64,000 nucleotides of DNA from Rhizopus arrhizus (GCA_024220505.1 JAKZZE010000007.1:1550001-1614000); one strand, 5' to 3'; counted from the stretch's first letter, positions 31,627 through 41,436 are shown. Notes: generated from the letters alone by a model not told the origin. Numbers and translations: made by a program.

Positions 31627-32760
31627 ATGTCACAACAACCACCTGCCCACAACTTCGCCGTCAACGTGACCGGACCCTTCGACTTTGGTGTAGCCACTGC
31701 TCCTCCTACATCACAAGTTGCATTAGACAATGTAAAGGAAACCACCCCTTTACCTACTTCTCCCCAGGTACCAACCTGTACTCCCGCTGTACCTGCCCAC
31801 GACTGGGTTTCAATCTTCCAGGCACAATTTCGTCGCTATGATGAAAGACTGGCCAATTTTGAGCACCTGCTTGAAGAAAACCTGCGCCTGCGTGCTGCCC
31901 TTGAGACCGCACAACAGCGTATAGCGACTTTGGAGGCTGACCGTGCCGTTCACTCCAAACCCACCTCTGCACCTTCGACACCAACACCACCCACGACTAG
32001 TCAAGGTACACCTGTCTCCCGCTGGTCCTCACCAGAGTCTGCTCCAGTTGTGCCTGCCGCTAACAAGTCCTATGCTGCCGTTAGTGCCGCCACTGCCACG
32101 TCTCCTGCACCACCCAAGATGTCCCAACCTGTTCGACGACGTCGTATCACGCCTCGGCAGATGAAGGCTGTCGCTCGTACCTTTGCTCCTCTTACTGGTG
32201 GTCATGGGTATCAGTACATATACCTGCCTTGCCGTTTTCGTGAGGCTTACTCTAGCCTTCGAGCTAAATTGAATAAGCTCAAAATCAATAATGCTCGTGT
32301 GCTAGATGTTCACTATCCAGATAACCACGTTGTTGCTCTTCTTGTGCACAACAGTTATGCTGCTGAACTGCTGGATCACTTTAATAAGGCTGGTGTTAAG
32401 CCTTTGGAGTCATTCGATCCTCTTGATACTGCCCGTCTGCGTAATCCTTCCTTCGCTTCTCTACCTGAAGAGGAACGTAAGACTAAATGCGTCGACCTCC
32501 ACCAACAACGTCTCTCTCGTGCTCTTAAGCATATTCGTTTACCTGTTCGTTTGGCTGTAGCCCGCTTCTTCCACCAGCAAGAGTGGATCACCAAGGCACA
32601 GTACGATCAAGCTGTGGTTGTTGACTCGGGTTCTGTTGAGCACGTTGATAACCAGCACACTGATGATGATATGACCGATGTCATCAACACCTTTACCGAT
32701 GACACCCAAGCTTCCTCTGACAAACCTTCAGGTGTTGGTGAATCTGTCAATAACTATTAA
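31627..32760 (+). CDS. LINE ORF1 protein
   Basis: The first in-frame ATG is at 31627 (MSQQPPAHNF), giving 377 aa. The frame is open back to 31291 without an ATG, so translation could also start at a non-AUG codon or the element's leader may have changed. The N-terminal half is Pro/Ser/Thr-rich. A predicted coiled coil (RLANFEHLLEENLRLRAALE and on to about ATLEADRA) is followed by a basic patch RRRRITPRQ and a roughly 150-aa globular C-terminal domain (YIYLPCRFREAYSSLRAKLN), possibly an RNA-binding fold. I see no CCHC knuckles. By family analogy it coats the element RNA. The stop TAA (32758-32760) shares its last A with the ORF2 start. Confidence 0.85.
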   Translation: MSQQPPAHNFAVNVTGPFDFGVATAPPTSQVALDNVKETTPLPTSPQVPTCTPAVPAHDWVSIFQAQFRRYDERLANFEHLLEENLRLRAALETAQQRIATLEADRAVHSKPTSAPSTPTPPTTSQGTPVSRWSSPESAPVVPAANKSYAAVSAATATSPAPPKMSQPVRRRRITPRQMKAVARTFAPLTGGHGYQYIYLPCRFREAYSSLRAKLNKLKINNARVLDVHYPDNHVVALLVHNSYAAELLDHFNKAGVKPLESFDPLDTARLRNPSFASLPEEERKTKCVDLHQQRLSRALKHIRLPVRLAVARFFHQQEWITKAQYDQAVVVDSGSVEHVDNQHTDDDMTDVINTFTDDTQASSDKPSGVGESVNNY

Positions 32761-35700
32761 TGAGTTTTGACAGTAACACATATATCACTAACCCTATACC
32801 ATCTATGTCCCAGTCCACTCCTTACCAAGAACTCAACATCACCATATGGAACGCTAATGGTTGTGCTCGCCACGCTATTAGTGCTATCACTGATTCACTT
32901 TCTTCTTCGTCGCTCCTTTTTATGTCAGAGACATGGCTGCTGCCACCTCTGCGGTATCCAACTCACTGGCAGCAATATCACACCTATGGCCTTCCGGTTG
33001 AGGATTCATATCGTGGTAAAATGGGCATCACACTTCTTGTCAACCCTGAGTGTCCCTACCCAGTGACCCACTTTCCGTCTTCCTCTCCCTATGTACTTTC
33101 TTGTCAAGTTGCCTCTCTGTTAATACATTGTGTGTATTTACCTCCTTCCACTCTGTCTGACACTGAAGCACTTGATATCCTACGCTCCTTACCTACTCAA
33201 ACGCACCCATCACAGTCGAACACTATTATCTGTGGCGATATTAATGCTCGACACCAACTACTACTAGGCGACACTCGCACCACCACCAGAGGCACATTGC
33301 TCCAGGAATGGCTTGAAGACACGGGTCTCACCTGTTGGAATTCACGTCTGGCGTTTGGGGTCCCCACCTACAGCTCACAGTCAAGAGTACATCATCAGTC
33401 TGGTGTTCAGTTCAAGAGTGTCATTGACTTGTTCATCAGCACCCAAGAACTTGTCGATCCTACACTGGTTGTAAGAGAAGACCTAAACATGGGCTCTGAT
33501 CATCATCCTGTGTCATTGACTTGTCTACTTCCAGAACTACCACCACCACCGCCTACTCACCCTCGTAAGCTATGGAATTTGTCTCGCCTGACTGAAGAAG
33601 ATTGCACCTATGTGTCTATCTTTAGTGATCGCATTCTCTCCTTTCATGAACGATTGCTAACCTTCTTTGATCCACATAGCCAATCCTATCTTCAAAAACC
33701 TGACCATGATGCGTTAGCTGCTGAATTGACTGGTATCATTCATTCCTCTCTCGATGATTCAGTCGGTCGCAAGAATCCTAAACAGTCTAACAATTCTTGG
33801 TTTTGGACTCCACTGCTGCAAGATGCCTTTGACCACCGTGAGCACTGCCGTAAGGAATGGCACCGTGCTGTGGGAATTGAGAAGTGTCAAGCATGGGACA
33901 GATACCAGCTCGCTTGTCACTACTTCAATCGTGACATGAAGCGTCGTCGACGTGAAACTTGGCGACAATTCTGTAACAAGCTCTCCTCTGGTCCATTGCA
34001 AGAGACCGCATCCATTGTTCGTCGGGTCAAGCGTAATCGAGCGATTACCCCAACGTTCAATCATCCTAATGGTCCCCAAGCTGCTGCTGATACTATGGCT
34101 AATCACCTCAAGCAAGTTTTCTCTGGTGCGTCGCTCCCTGCTTCTCGTTATCCAGCGCCTCCAATTCCTTCTGGCCCTCATGCAATTGACCTAATCACCT
34201 GTCCTTTCACAGAATCTACGGTACGTGATACTTTGGTCAAACGCCTGTCCCGTCGCAAAGCTCCTGGAGTTGATGATCTAAGAACAGAAATGTTGTTACC
34301 AATTGCTCCAAAGTTGGTACCTGTACTTACTCTCTTGTTTTGTCTCTGTTGGAAGTGGTCCACTGTTCCTGCTGCTTGGTGTACTGCCCAGGTTGTCCCA
34401 ATCTATAAGAAGGGTAACCCGCTAGAACCAGGCAACTTTCGCCCTATCAGTCTGACCTCGGTTCTACGCAAGCTGCTTGAACTCTGCATCTTTGATGACC
34501 TTGAATCCTCGGCACCCCCTCTTGATACTGTTCAAGGTGGATTTCGCCGAAGCCGTAGTACTCTTGACCAGGCTCTTTGTCTTCATGAGCTGTGTCGACA
34601 ACATGCAGAGGATCATTATGGTGAAGCCCCTGTTTTGGCGTTCTTAGATATCAAATCTGCTTACGATACTGTTGACCGTGCGATCATCTGGAGAGCACTT
34701 GAAACATACATCTCTGAACCCCTCCTTGGTCTTCTTCAAAGCTTGTTTGACAAAGTGAGTATACAGGTACTAATCAACGGTCATTCTTCTCGTTCCTTTT
34801 GGCCCAAGACTGGCGTGCTTCAAGGCTCTATCCTATCGCCTTTCCTGTATTCCATATATATCAATTCTCTTCCTGCTGTCCTCCGTGCTGTCCCTCTACC
34901 AATTTCCTCCCGTGTCTTTGGTACCATGCCACGTAGAGAATACTCTGGGTTATGGATCAATTGCCTGCTCTATGCCGATGATGTGGTAATTATCGCTGCA
35001 CCTGACGTAATGCCCCGTCTTCTTCGTCGAGCTGCTCAGCATTCTATGGAACTTGGTTATCGATGGAACCCAGCAAAGTGTGTGGTAGTTAACTCACCTA
35101 CGATCTATGGTGCCCCTCCTCTACGTTTGTATGGTGATCCAATACCCATTGCTGACTCTTTTCCATATTTGGGTATTCCTTTCGACTCCAAAGGCGCTAT
35201 TGCTACTGACCAACTGCTTAAACGCAACATTGCCTCTGCCTTGCCTGCCATGCGTAATACATTGCAGCCTCTGGGCCTCCATGCTCCAAGCTTCTCTCGC
35301 CTTACTGCTAGCCGCTTGTACGCGATATTTATCCGACCCAAGCTGGAATATGGTTTGTGTCTCTGTCTGTTCACAATGAAGAACCTGAAGCTGCTTGACA
35401 AGGCTCAAGACCAATGTCTACGTCTCGCTTTTGGTGGACATCGTACAGCCTCTACCACGGTGTTTCGACACATGACATCCCTCCCTGCCATGCACGAACG
35501 AGCCCATACTTTGGTATTGAAGTTCATCCTACGTACTCACTTCTTGCCAGAGGATACGCTACTGCACACCATTCGCTCCTTTACTGAAACGGCCCCCCAG
35601 TACAAACGGTTCCGTTGGCCAGCCCTTTTACGTGCTAATCCTATCTGGCGAGATCCTCAGTATAATGGTGCAACCACTACGGTAGAAGATCGTCTAGCCT

Positions 35701-36269
35701 ATTACACACAGTCAAAGCAGCTGCGTCAATCGATCCTAGACTACCGTACTCGCTCCTTACGATTAATGCGTGCTTCTTCCTTCCCTCCGGTGCTGTTGTG
35801 TGCCTGCCGTGGTGTTCTTGGCGTCGACCCCATTTTGTTTATCCCTATGAGCAAGTATGAGCGAAGTCGTCTCCTTCGGTGGAAAATGGGCTGGTTGCCT
35901 GGCCGTCCTGCTCCGTGTAGCTGTGGACACCCTCATGCGTCCCGAAACCATCTCCTCTCTTGTTTGTCTGTCGCTTCTCGTCTGGATGTGGCTATTCTTA
36001 CGCCTCCTAATCCTTTGGATTACGTCTTGAATACGCTGCCCAGTACACCAGCCAAGAAAAACACTGCTAACACTCACGTTGTCTCTCGTTGGTCGACGTG
36101 GTGGCCAGAAATCAGCAAAATACTCCTGGAAATAGATCAAATCTGCCATCCTGATGAGACGTTCACTGGCGATGCTTTGGACACTTCAGGCTCAACATTT
36201 CTCAATTGGTATTATACTAATGGTAAACCTTCTCTGCTGTTGCCGCAAGTCCTTGACGTGACTGAATAA
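32760..36269 (+). CDS. LINE ORF2: APE endonuclease and reverse transcriptase (1169 aa)
   Basis: The ATG at 32760 overlaps the ORF1 stop (TAATG). The endonuclease domain shows IWNANG (N31), SETW (E57), CGDINARH (about 160) and SDHHPV (about 246), all APE-type catalytic motifs. The RT domain shows PGNFRPISLTSVLRKLLE, GFRRSRSTLDQ, FLDIKSAYDTVDR, TGVLQGSILSPFLY and the active site LLYADDVV (Y738-D741). A C-terminal cysteine-histidine cluster PCSCGHPHASRNHLLSC may bind nucleic acid. No RNase H domain seen. Nicks the target and primes cDNA synthesis on it. Full length and uninterrupted, so the element may be active. The clade cannot be fixed without a phylogeny. Confidence 0.95.
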   Translation: MSFDSNTYITNPIPSMSQSTPYQELNITIWNANGCARHAISAITDSLSSSSLLFMSETWLLPPLRYPTHWQQYHTYGLPVEDSYRGKMGITLLVNPECPYPVTHFPSSSPYVLSCQVASLLIHCVYLPPSTLSDTEALDILRSLPTQTHPSQSNTIICGDINARHQLLLGDTRTTTRGTLLQEWLEDTGLTCWNSRLAFGVPTYSSQSRVHHQSGVQFKSVIDLFISTQELVDPTLVVREDLNMGSDHHPVSLTCLLPELPPPPPTHPRKLWNLSRLTEEDCTYVSIFSDRILSFHERLLTFFDPHSQSYLQKPDHDALAAELTGIIHSSLDDSVGRKNPKQSNNSWFWTPLLQDAFDHREHCRKEWHRAVGIEKCQAWDRYQLACHYFNRDMKRRRRETWRQFCNKLSSGPLQETASIVRRVKRNRAITPTFNHPNGPQAAADTMANHLKQVFSGASLPASRYPAPPIPSGPHAIDLITCPFTESTVRDTLVKRLSRRKAPGVDDLRTEMLLPIAPKLVPVLTLLFCLCWKWSTVPAAWCTAQVVPIYKKGNPLEPGNFRPISLTSVLRKLLELCIFDDLESSAPPLDTVQGGFRRSRSTLDQALCLHELCRQHAEDHYGEAPVLAFLDIKSAYDTVDRAIIWRALETYISEPLLGLLQSLFDKVSIQVLINGHSSRSFWPKTGVLQGSILSPFLYSIYINSLPAVLRAVPLPISSRVFGTMPRREYSGLWINCLLYADDVVIIAAPDVMPRLLRRAAQHSMELGYRWNPAKCVVVNSPTIYGAPPLRLYGDPIPIADSFPYLGIPFDSKGAIATDQLLKRNIASALPAMRNTLQPLGLHAPSFSRLTASRLYAIFIRPKLEYGLCLCLFTMKNLKLLDKAQDQCLRLAFGGHRTASTTVFRHMTSLPAMHERAHTLVLKFILRTHFLPEDTLLHTIRSFTETAPQYKRFRWPALLRANPIWRDPQYNGATTTVEDRLAYYTQSKQLRQSILDYRTRSLRLMRASSFPPVLLCACRGVLGVDPILFIPMSKYERSRLLRWKMGWLPGRPAPCSCGHPHASRNHLLSCLSVASRLDVAILTPPNPLDYVLNTLPSTPAKKNTANTHVVSRWSTWWPEISKILLEIDQICHPDETFTGDALDTSGSTFLNWYYTNGKPSLLLPQVLDVTE

Positions 36270-36575
36270 CTCTACTTCTGCCTCTCTCTCAACCCTCCCG
36301 TGCGTTCAACCCAACAAACAAACTATACTTTGTTACAACTTTTCTTTTATTTTGTTCTTTTGTTTTGTTATTTTATTTTCTTTTTGCAAACCCACTACTT
36401 TTTTGTATTTTCTACCTTTTTCTAGTCAGTGACTAGTTTTTTTATTTCACACACCGCTTCATGCACACTACAATTGCCTTTAATTTATATATTTTTTGTA
36501 CCTTGGGTGAGCCATTTTACCCCATTGGGCCACGGCTAAGTAACCCACTATCATTTTAAATAAAAATCTTTTGTC
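36270..36575 (+). other. LINE 3' untranslated region
   Basis: Pyrimidine-rich, then a perfect palindromic hairpin CTAGTCA-G-TGACTAG (36422-36436) and a candidate AAATAAAAA end. A 12-nt word ACCGCTTCATGC at 36453-36464 recurs at 36587-36598 across the target-site junction. Confidence 0.7.
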
Positions 36576-36594
36576 TACACTATAGGACCGCTTC

Positions 36595-36825
36595 ATGCGT
36601 GTCAAGACCTTCCTAGAGGAAACCCAACCAACCAGCGGGATGTCAAATCAGCCAATAGAAGTTGAATATAACCTTCCATTCAGGTACCGACCGAACAAAC
36701 GGAAGTTCAAACCAACAATACCAAATCGGGAAAGGAAAAAGGCGCGTCTGTATCAACTGTACCTTAGGCATAAGCAAAGAATGCAAAAATTAAAGAATGA
36801 ACTATATCCCTTAGACAATATTTGA
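36595..36825 (+). CDS. Orphan 76-aa frame, basic C-terminus, function unknown
   Basis: Open frame just downstream of the LINE: MRVKTFLEETQPTSG, ending KQRMQKLKNELYPLDNI. The second half is strongly Lys/Arg-rich. An AAATAAAG polyadenylation-like motif follows at about 36863. It may be the tail of a gene whose front was displaced when the LINE entered, since the frame has no clear start of its own. I recognise no family. Confidence 0.3.
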   Translation: MRVKTFLEETQPTSGMSNQPIEVEYNLPFRYRPNKRKFKPTIPNRERKKARLYQLYLRHKQRMQKLKNELYPLDNI

Positions 36826-36938
36826 ATATCCATGAATATAAATAGCATTCACATTTTCATTAAATAAAGAATCATCTTTTAACATCATTTTATTATTTTT
36901 GTGTTAAGTCAAAGTCTTGAAGAACTGTTGACTTACCT

Positions 36939-37031
36939 TTATATCTATCCTCATCTACAATTGTCTGTTAGTGCTCTTCACATGCGTTGTGTGGAGCACC
37001 AACAGACAAATGTAGACGAGGATAGATATAA
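36939..37031. other. Long hairpin, 38-bp arms, 17-nt loop
   Basis: Arm 36939-36976 (TTATATCTATCC...) pairs with 36994-37031 (...GGATAGATATAA), with about four mismatches. The hairpin ends 3 bp before the CACTA-B terminus. It could be a small MITE or a small-RNA-type foldback. Confidence 0.85.
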
Positions 37032-38054
37032 GCCCACTGCAAATAATGTTGAGAATTTGACGCAGAATTCTGACATCGGTGACAGTTATCGGTCCGCAGG
37101 TTTTAAAGTTTTTTTTTAGAAAAACATTATATCTTGCTGTATTGGTCATTTTCGAATTATGAAAAAAGATTTAGGTGCGAAAAAAATAAAGAAATTTAAC
37201 AATATTATTTTTTTCATTGTAGGGTAAATATTCATAAAGTTATTCATGTTTTAAAAAGAATGTCTTTTTTTTTTCAAATTGTCTCTTTTTGGAAAGCCTG
37301 TTCTCCTCTATAATTGAAAGACCGATATCTTCTTTTTTTTGTTTTTGAGGGCAAAATGCGGAAATCAAAAGCATTCTGCGATTATTTTGATCAAAAGAAT
37401 ACATATTAGGAAGGCAGTCTGTGATCTTTAGCTTAGTTCATTTGAAGCGTGTAACAGAACGTAACAAAATAGTTGCGTTTGGGAAAAAAAAAAAGAAGCT
37501 GGAAAATTAAAAGTAAAAAAAAGACAAAGTTAAAAAAAAAGACCTAGTGAAAAAAAAAAAAAAAAAAAAAAGAGCATAGCAATAAAAGGTTCCTTATTCA
37601 AATGAAAACAATAATCTAACAGCAAATATACTTTATAGAAATACAAATGCTTTTACGTTATAACAAAAGAACACTTGTATATTCTAAAAAGAATAAAAAA
37701 AAAGAAGCTTTGTTAACATCTTGTTACAAGGCAATTATAATTAATAGATACAAGCACAATTTTTTTGTTTTTCAAGTAAATAGATTGCTTTATTATTTTT
37801 TTATGACAAATAATATAAAAGAATATATGTTTTTAAGCTTATATTATTTCATTACTTACTTTATGTTTGCACATGGGTGTAGTTTGCCATTAGCCATTAG
37901 CCATTAGCCATTAGCCATTAGAGATGTTAACATTGCCAACTTCCTTTACCAAAAAGGGATTTTCAACAACAAACAGTAATATAAGCTTGATATTCTTATA
38001 GTTATATCATGTTAAAAAGAACACCTTTGCTCATGAGGTTCATGTTCGTCATCC

Positions 38055-38225
38055 GAATGTGTCCCATTAGGAATTCCTAATGTAAAAAAAAAAAAAAAAA
38101 AAAAAAAGAAACTGACATTAGACTTGGTTATTACATTTTTTTTATAAACTTACATTTGACCAGTGCTTGAGCTTTCCTTTTTATCTTTTGTACCTTTGAC
38201 ATCTGGTGTATTCCATGAAACAAAA
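38055..38225 (-). CDS. Small spliced frame in CACTA element, partial
   Basis: On the minus strand an exon encoding KGTKDKKESSSTGQ precedes a GTAAGT donor (near 38155); the intron runs to TTACATTAG next to a T tract and a second exon begins GAATTCC. The CACTA-A copy (1980-2045 onward) keeps this frame with only conservative changes (I for T before GQ) and the same splice sites, which suggests a real coding exon. Start and end codons are uncertain; with the splice as drawn the frame stops soon after. Function unknown. Confidence 0.35.
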
Positions 38226-38316
38226 CAAGAGAGAAAAAAAAATTGTTTTACTGCCTTATTTCATTGTTTAAGCACCGACTGTTTTTGCAAATTTACTACT
38301 CATTTTTTATCGGGCG

Positions 38317-38353
<37 letters not shown>

Positions 38354-38391
38354 CCTTCTTTATTTCTTTACAAAATACTAAATTCTTCAAA

Positions 38392-38545
38392 ATGAACAAC
38401 ATCAACAACATTAAAATCGCTTGCACTTGTACCGAATGCAGCATGCATCCTGGTGGATTTAGAAGACTTGCAAAGAGAACTGTTCTTACCCATAAGCGTC
38501 TGGACAGATGCAGAGGAAGAGGTTATATTTTTTTTTCGTATAAAC
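38392..38545 (+). pseudogene. CACTA-like transposase, N-terminal remnant
   Basis: The ATG at 38392 starts MNNINNIKIACTCTECS; the motif C-x-C-x2-C followed by HPGGFRRLAKRTVLTHKRLDR looks like the short Cys/His N-terminal domain of tnp2/Plavaka-type transposases. After about 47 codons the sequence jumps to the 3' trailer (TAGC plus a T run, then AACAAATGTTTATTC) that in CACTA-C follows the transposase stop. All catalytic sequence is therefore deleted here. Junction at about 38540-38550. Confidence 0.6.
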
Positions 38546-38633
38546 GTAGCTTTTTTTTTAACAAATGTTTATTCAATTTGAAAAGCGACGGCAAAACAAG
38601 GAACAAAAAGGAAAGAAAAAAAAAAGTGGATGC

Positions 38634-39940
38634 CTATGGCATTGGGTTGACGGCGGCAAAGGAGGAAGAACCAGAAACAGAAGTTGGGAAGCCAAGAGCA
38701 GGGGAAGAAAAAGCCCAGGAAGGGTAATACTCATGGTCGAGTTTATCGGGGAACTCCACCTCAACGGTTTCTATTCTTCTTCTAATAGTTGGTGGAGCCC
38801 CCTTTTTCTTTAACAAGTCTTTGTGCCCTTTCTGCAGCTCTTTGTGGAATTCCAACACCTATAGGCAATTAAGGTATATTAGAAAATGAGGTTTATTGAT
38901 ATGTTATACTTACTCTTTCGCTTCTGAATGATGGCCGCTTGACAATAAATGTACGGCCATCTTCATCTTCTGGGCCATCCTCCTCATCAGAGGTCCAAGC
39001 AACCGTCAAGATCTTTTCGGCAAATGGGAACCGGGCGTGGTATGCTGCTGCGTTGGCGTTGTAAGTAATCCTCCTGTTAAGGAGTTTCTATCATAAAATA
39101 TTGATGTAAGTATTATAGGCATTTTATATTATGATTTTTTGAATATCAAGTACTTACTGCATTTACGCGGCTGCGGCAGGCTGACGTTGGTGTCGCCACA
39201 GCTTTCCCATTTGCCTTATCCACCATGTAATAGAACTTACTTCTAATCATGGTGAATATCTGCGAATCAGTCAGGTAATTGAAGCGTTTGTGCTTCCTGA
39301 CTTCATCGCGCAACAGATTTTTTACTTTTCTGTTGGCCTTGTCGGTGATGGACTTGAGCGTATCAAACTTGATGCCACGGCCAACCAAGTATTCACGGTA
39401 GTGATCAGCTATGTGATCCTATAATGTAAGTGAAAAAATTAAGAAATAAAGTTACTAAATTGAATTTGCTAATTGATACTTTAATTTTAAACTTACACTA
39501 CACTGCTTTTTGATCTTGTTGACCTCAGCCACAGAAACATGCTGCTCCCCTTGCTGTGGCTGTTGAACTGGATGTTGCTGCTGCTGCTGCTGCTGTTGCT
39601 GTTGCCACATTTGAGCAAAAAACTGCATTTGGGCAGTCATCATCTCTGGTGTGAAACTAGAGGCTGCTCCAATGGCCTCTGCACCAGTATGACTGCCAAA
39701 TGTTGCAACAGGAGCGGCCACAGGAACAGAAAAAGGAACAGAAGCAGAAGCGGGAACAGGAGCAGAAACGGGAACAGGAGCAGGAGTGGGAACAGGAGCA
39801 GGAGCGGAAACAGGAGCAGAGAAAAGAGAAGAGGAAGAAGGAACAACAGTGGATGATGATCCAGCGATATTTGAAGAAATTCTTGCCCTTTTAGGGGCAT
39901 TACTGGGAACGTTGATGGGGGTGGCAGCACGACGAGACAT
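38634..39940 (-). CDS. CACTA companion gene, four exons, 367 aa, function unknown
   Basis: Exons on the minus strand: 39497-39940, 39158-39418, 38914-39087, 38634-38858, each intron GTAAGT...AG. The splice model keeps one frame of 367 codons plus stop. The start MSRRAATPINVPSNAPKRAR (ATG 39940) carries a basic, possibly nuclear-targeting stretch. Residues 36-85 are Ala/Pro/Val/Ser repeats and 113-122 are polyGln. Then comes a folded-looking region (residues 149-293: DHIADHYREYLVGRGIKFD; RRITYNANAAAYHARFPF; VKRPSFRSER). Exon lengths 174 and 225 recur exactly in CACTA-C. It lies tail to tail with the transposase. Presumably an accessory or DNA-binding protein of the element; no known domain recognised. 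Confidence 0.8.
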
Positions 39941-41433
39941 TTTTTAAAACAAATTATATAAGGAAAAAAAAAGAAAAAACAGGGGTACAAAATAAATTGA
40001 AGACGAGTACAAAACAAGGTGATACTTTCATTTATTTTACAAAAAAAGCAAAGAAAAAAAGTCTTTGGTGTTAAAAGATATTACATTTAAATAAAAAAAA
40101 AAGAATTTAAACTGTTTATGAATAGCCTCTCTGAATGTTTCAATAGTTAAACAGTGTTAAAGAAAACTTATTGTTAACCGTTAATGGGTAATTGTAACCC
40201 ATGTAAAATGAGGCTATAAAAATTGTACTTTTTTTCCTTTTTTTTTTCTTTTCTTCTTTTTTTTTAAAAAAACATTCTTTCTAAAAGGTAAGTTCTTAAC
40301 ATTATATATATTCTATTTCTATTCTTATGGTATTTGTTCTTTAGTAAATTTGTGTTTGTTCCTTTCTTGATGTTTTAAATGGTCTTTATAAAGTCTCTTC
40401 CAGGATTATCATTGCTTCTTTTATTTTTAGTATAAGCTTGGCTGGTGTCTTTTTTTCTTTTTTTTTTATCTCATGGTCTATCTAAAGCAAGGTACTATTA
40501 CTTTTACTATATACTCGATAGCTAATAATTATTATAGATGCGTACTGCTTCCTTTTTTACTTGTTGGTAAAGCTTAGCAAGGTTTTTCTCAGCCCATGTA
40601 AAGAAAGGTACTATTACTTTTATTACATATACACGATAGCTAATAACTATTATAGATGAATGCTGCTCTGCTTTGGCCTTTTCTATCTCTTTTTTGCCTT
40701 TGCTTTGGTTCTTAAGTACTGATGTCTTTTCTTTTGCTTTAAGTGCCCAAGTCCTTGAATCCTTGTGTCTCTGAATCCTTGAGCTTGGCTTTTTTTTTAA
40801 AATTTTTTTTTGAGTTCCACGAGATTAATTGATGTATTTTTAGATTAGATGCTGCTATCCTGATGACATTAGGTAAGTCAAGTACACTTTTAAAACGCTA
40901 CAAGCAAAGAAATACTATGTATTATTATTATTTTATTTAAATAAAAAAAAGTATTTTTTATAAACAAAATCCCTATTTTTTTGTATATATAAAGCAATAT
41001 TTATTTCAATATGAATGGTCGGTAAAGAAGTATATAAAGCAATATGAGTGGTTCATAAAGAAGTATATAAGGCAATATGAATGGTTTATAAAGAGTAAAA
41101 AGACAAATAAAGTAATAATTTAAAAAGTATCATTGGTTGCCAAATTATTTATAACGTAGAATAGACTATGAAAAGCAGCTAACAAGAGAGACGCCTTCGC
41201 AGAAGGACAATTGGGTCTGTGTAAATCTACTTAGAGCTATGGATTATCTTTTTCGTTAATATCGGCACCAAACAGGGACGCAGAATATATTGACAGACTT
41301 TTTGGTATGTAAAGGGTGCCGATATTGACGTCGGCATAAATACCGATTCAATCACAGCGTTTGGCATGGTTAAACAGAAAAGCATATTGTTAAAAATTAA
41401 CAGTGTGCAGAGTTTGCACGATTATTTGCAGTG
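39941..41433. other. CACTA-B right subterminal region, non-coding
   Basis: About 1.5 kb T-rich, no gene. Contains two copies of a roughly 65-bp segment (about 40490-40555 and 40610-40670, with CGATAGCTAATAA and TTATAGATG), three copies of a roughly 35-bp unit with AAGCAATATGA and TAAAGAAGTATATAA (40992-41095), and paired motifs around GCCGATATTGACGTCGGC near the end. Such repeats are expected as transposase-binding arrays. Confidence 0.65.
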
Positions 41434-41436
41434 GCC

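Larger units (their letters stand above)
31201..36575 (+). mobile_element. Non-LTR retrotransposon (LINE), 5375 bp
   Basis: Bounded by a perfect 14-bp duplication TACACTATAGGACC (31187-31200 and 36576-36589). Contains two long open frames overlapping by TAATG. The 3' end reads TAAATAAAAATCTTTTGTC, with no long poly(A). Both ORFs are full length. The element is clearly richer in G+C than its surroundings. Its 5' end abuts tRNA-Gln head to head. Confidence 0.93.
37035..41433 (+). mobile_element. CACTA-B: CACTA/Plavaka-like element, 4399 bp, deletion derivative
   Basis: The left end is CACTGCAAATAATG at 37035 and the right end ATTATTTGCAGTG at 41433. The 3-bp target duplication GCC (37032-37034 and 41434-41436) fits the CACTA superfamily. 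Subterminal repeats occur on both sides. Contents: TTAGCCA heptamer array, a small exon-intron unit on the minus strand, the N-terminal transposase exon (38392) and a complete four-exon companion gene on the minus strand. The transposase body present in CACTA-C is missing, so this is an internally deleted copy. Confidence 0.88.

Noticed and set aside
39539..39894. Plus-strand Leu-rich and Arg/Glu-rich frames opposite the companion gene
   Set aside because: They mirror the polyGln and Ala/Pro codons of exon 1 on the other strand.
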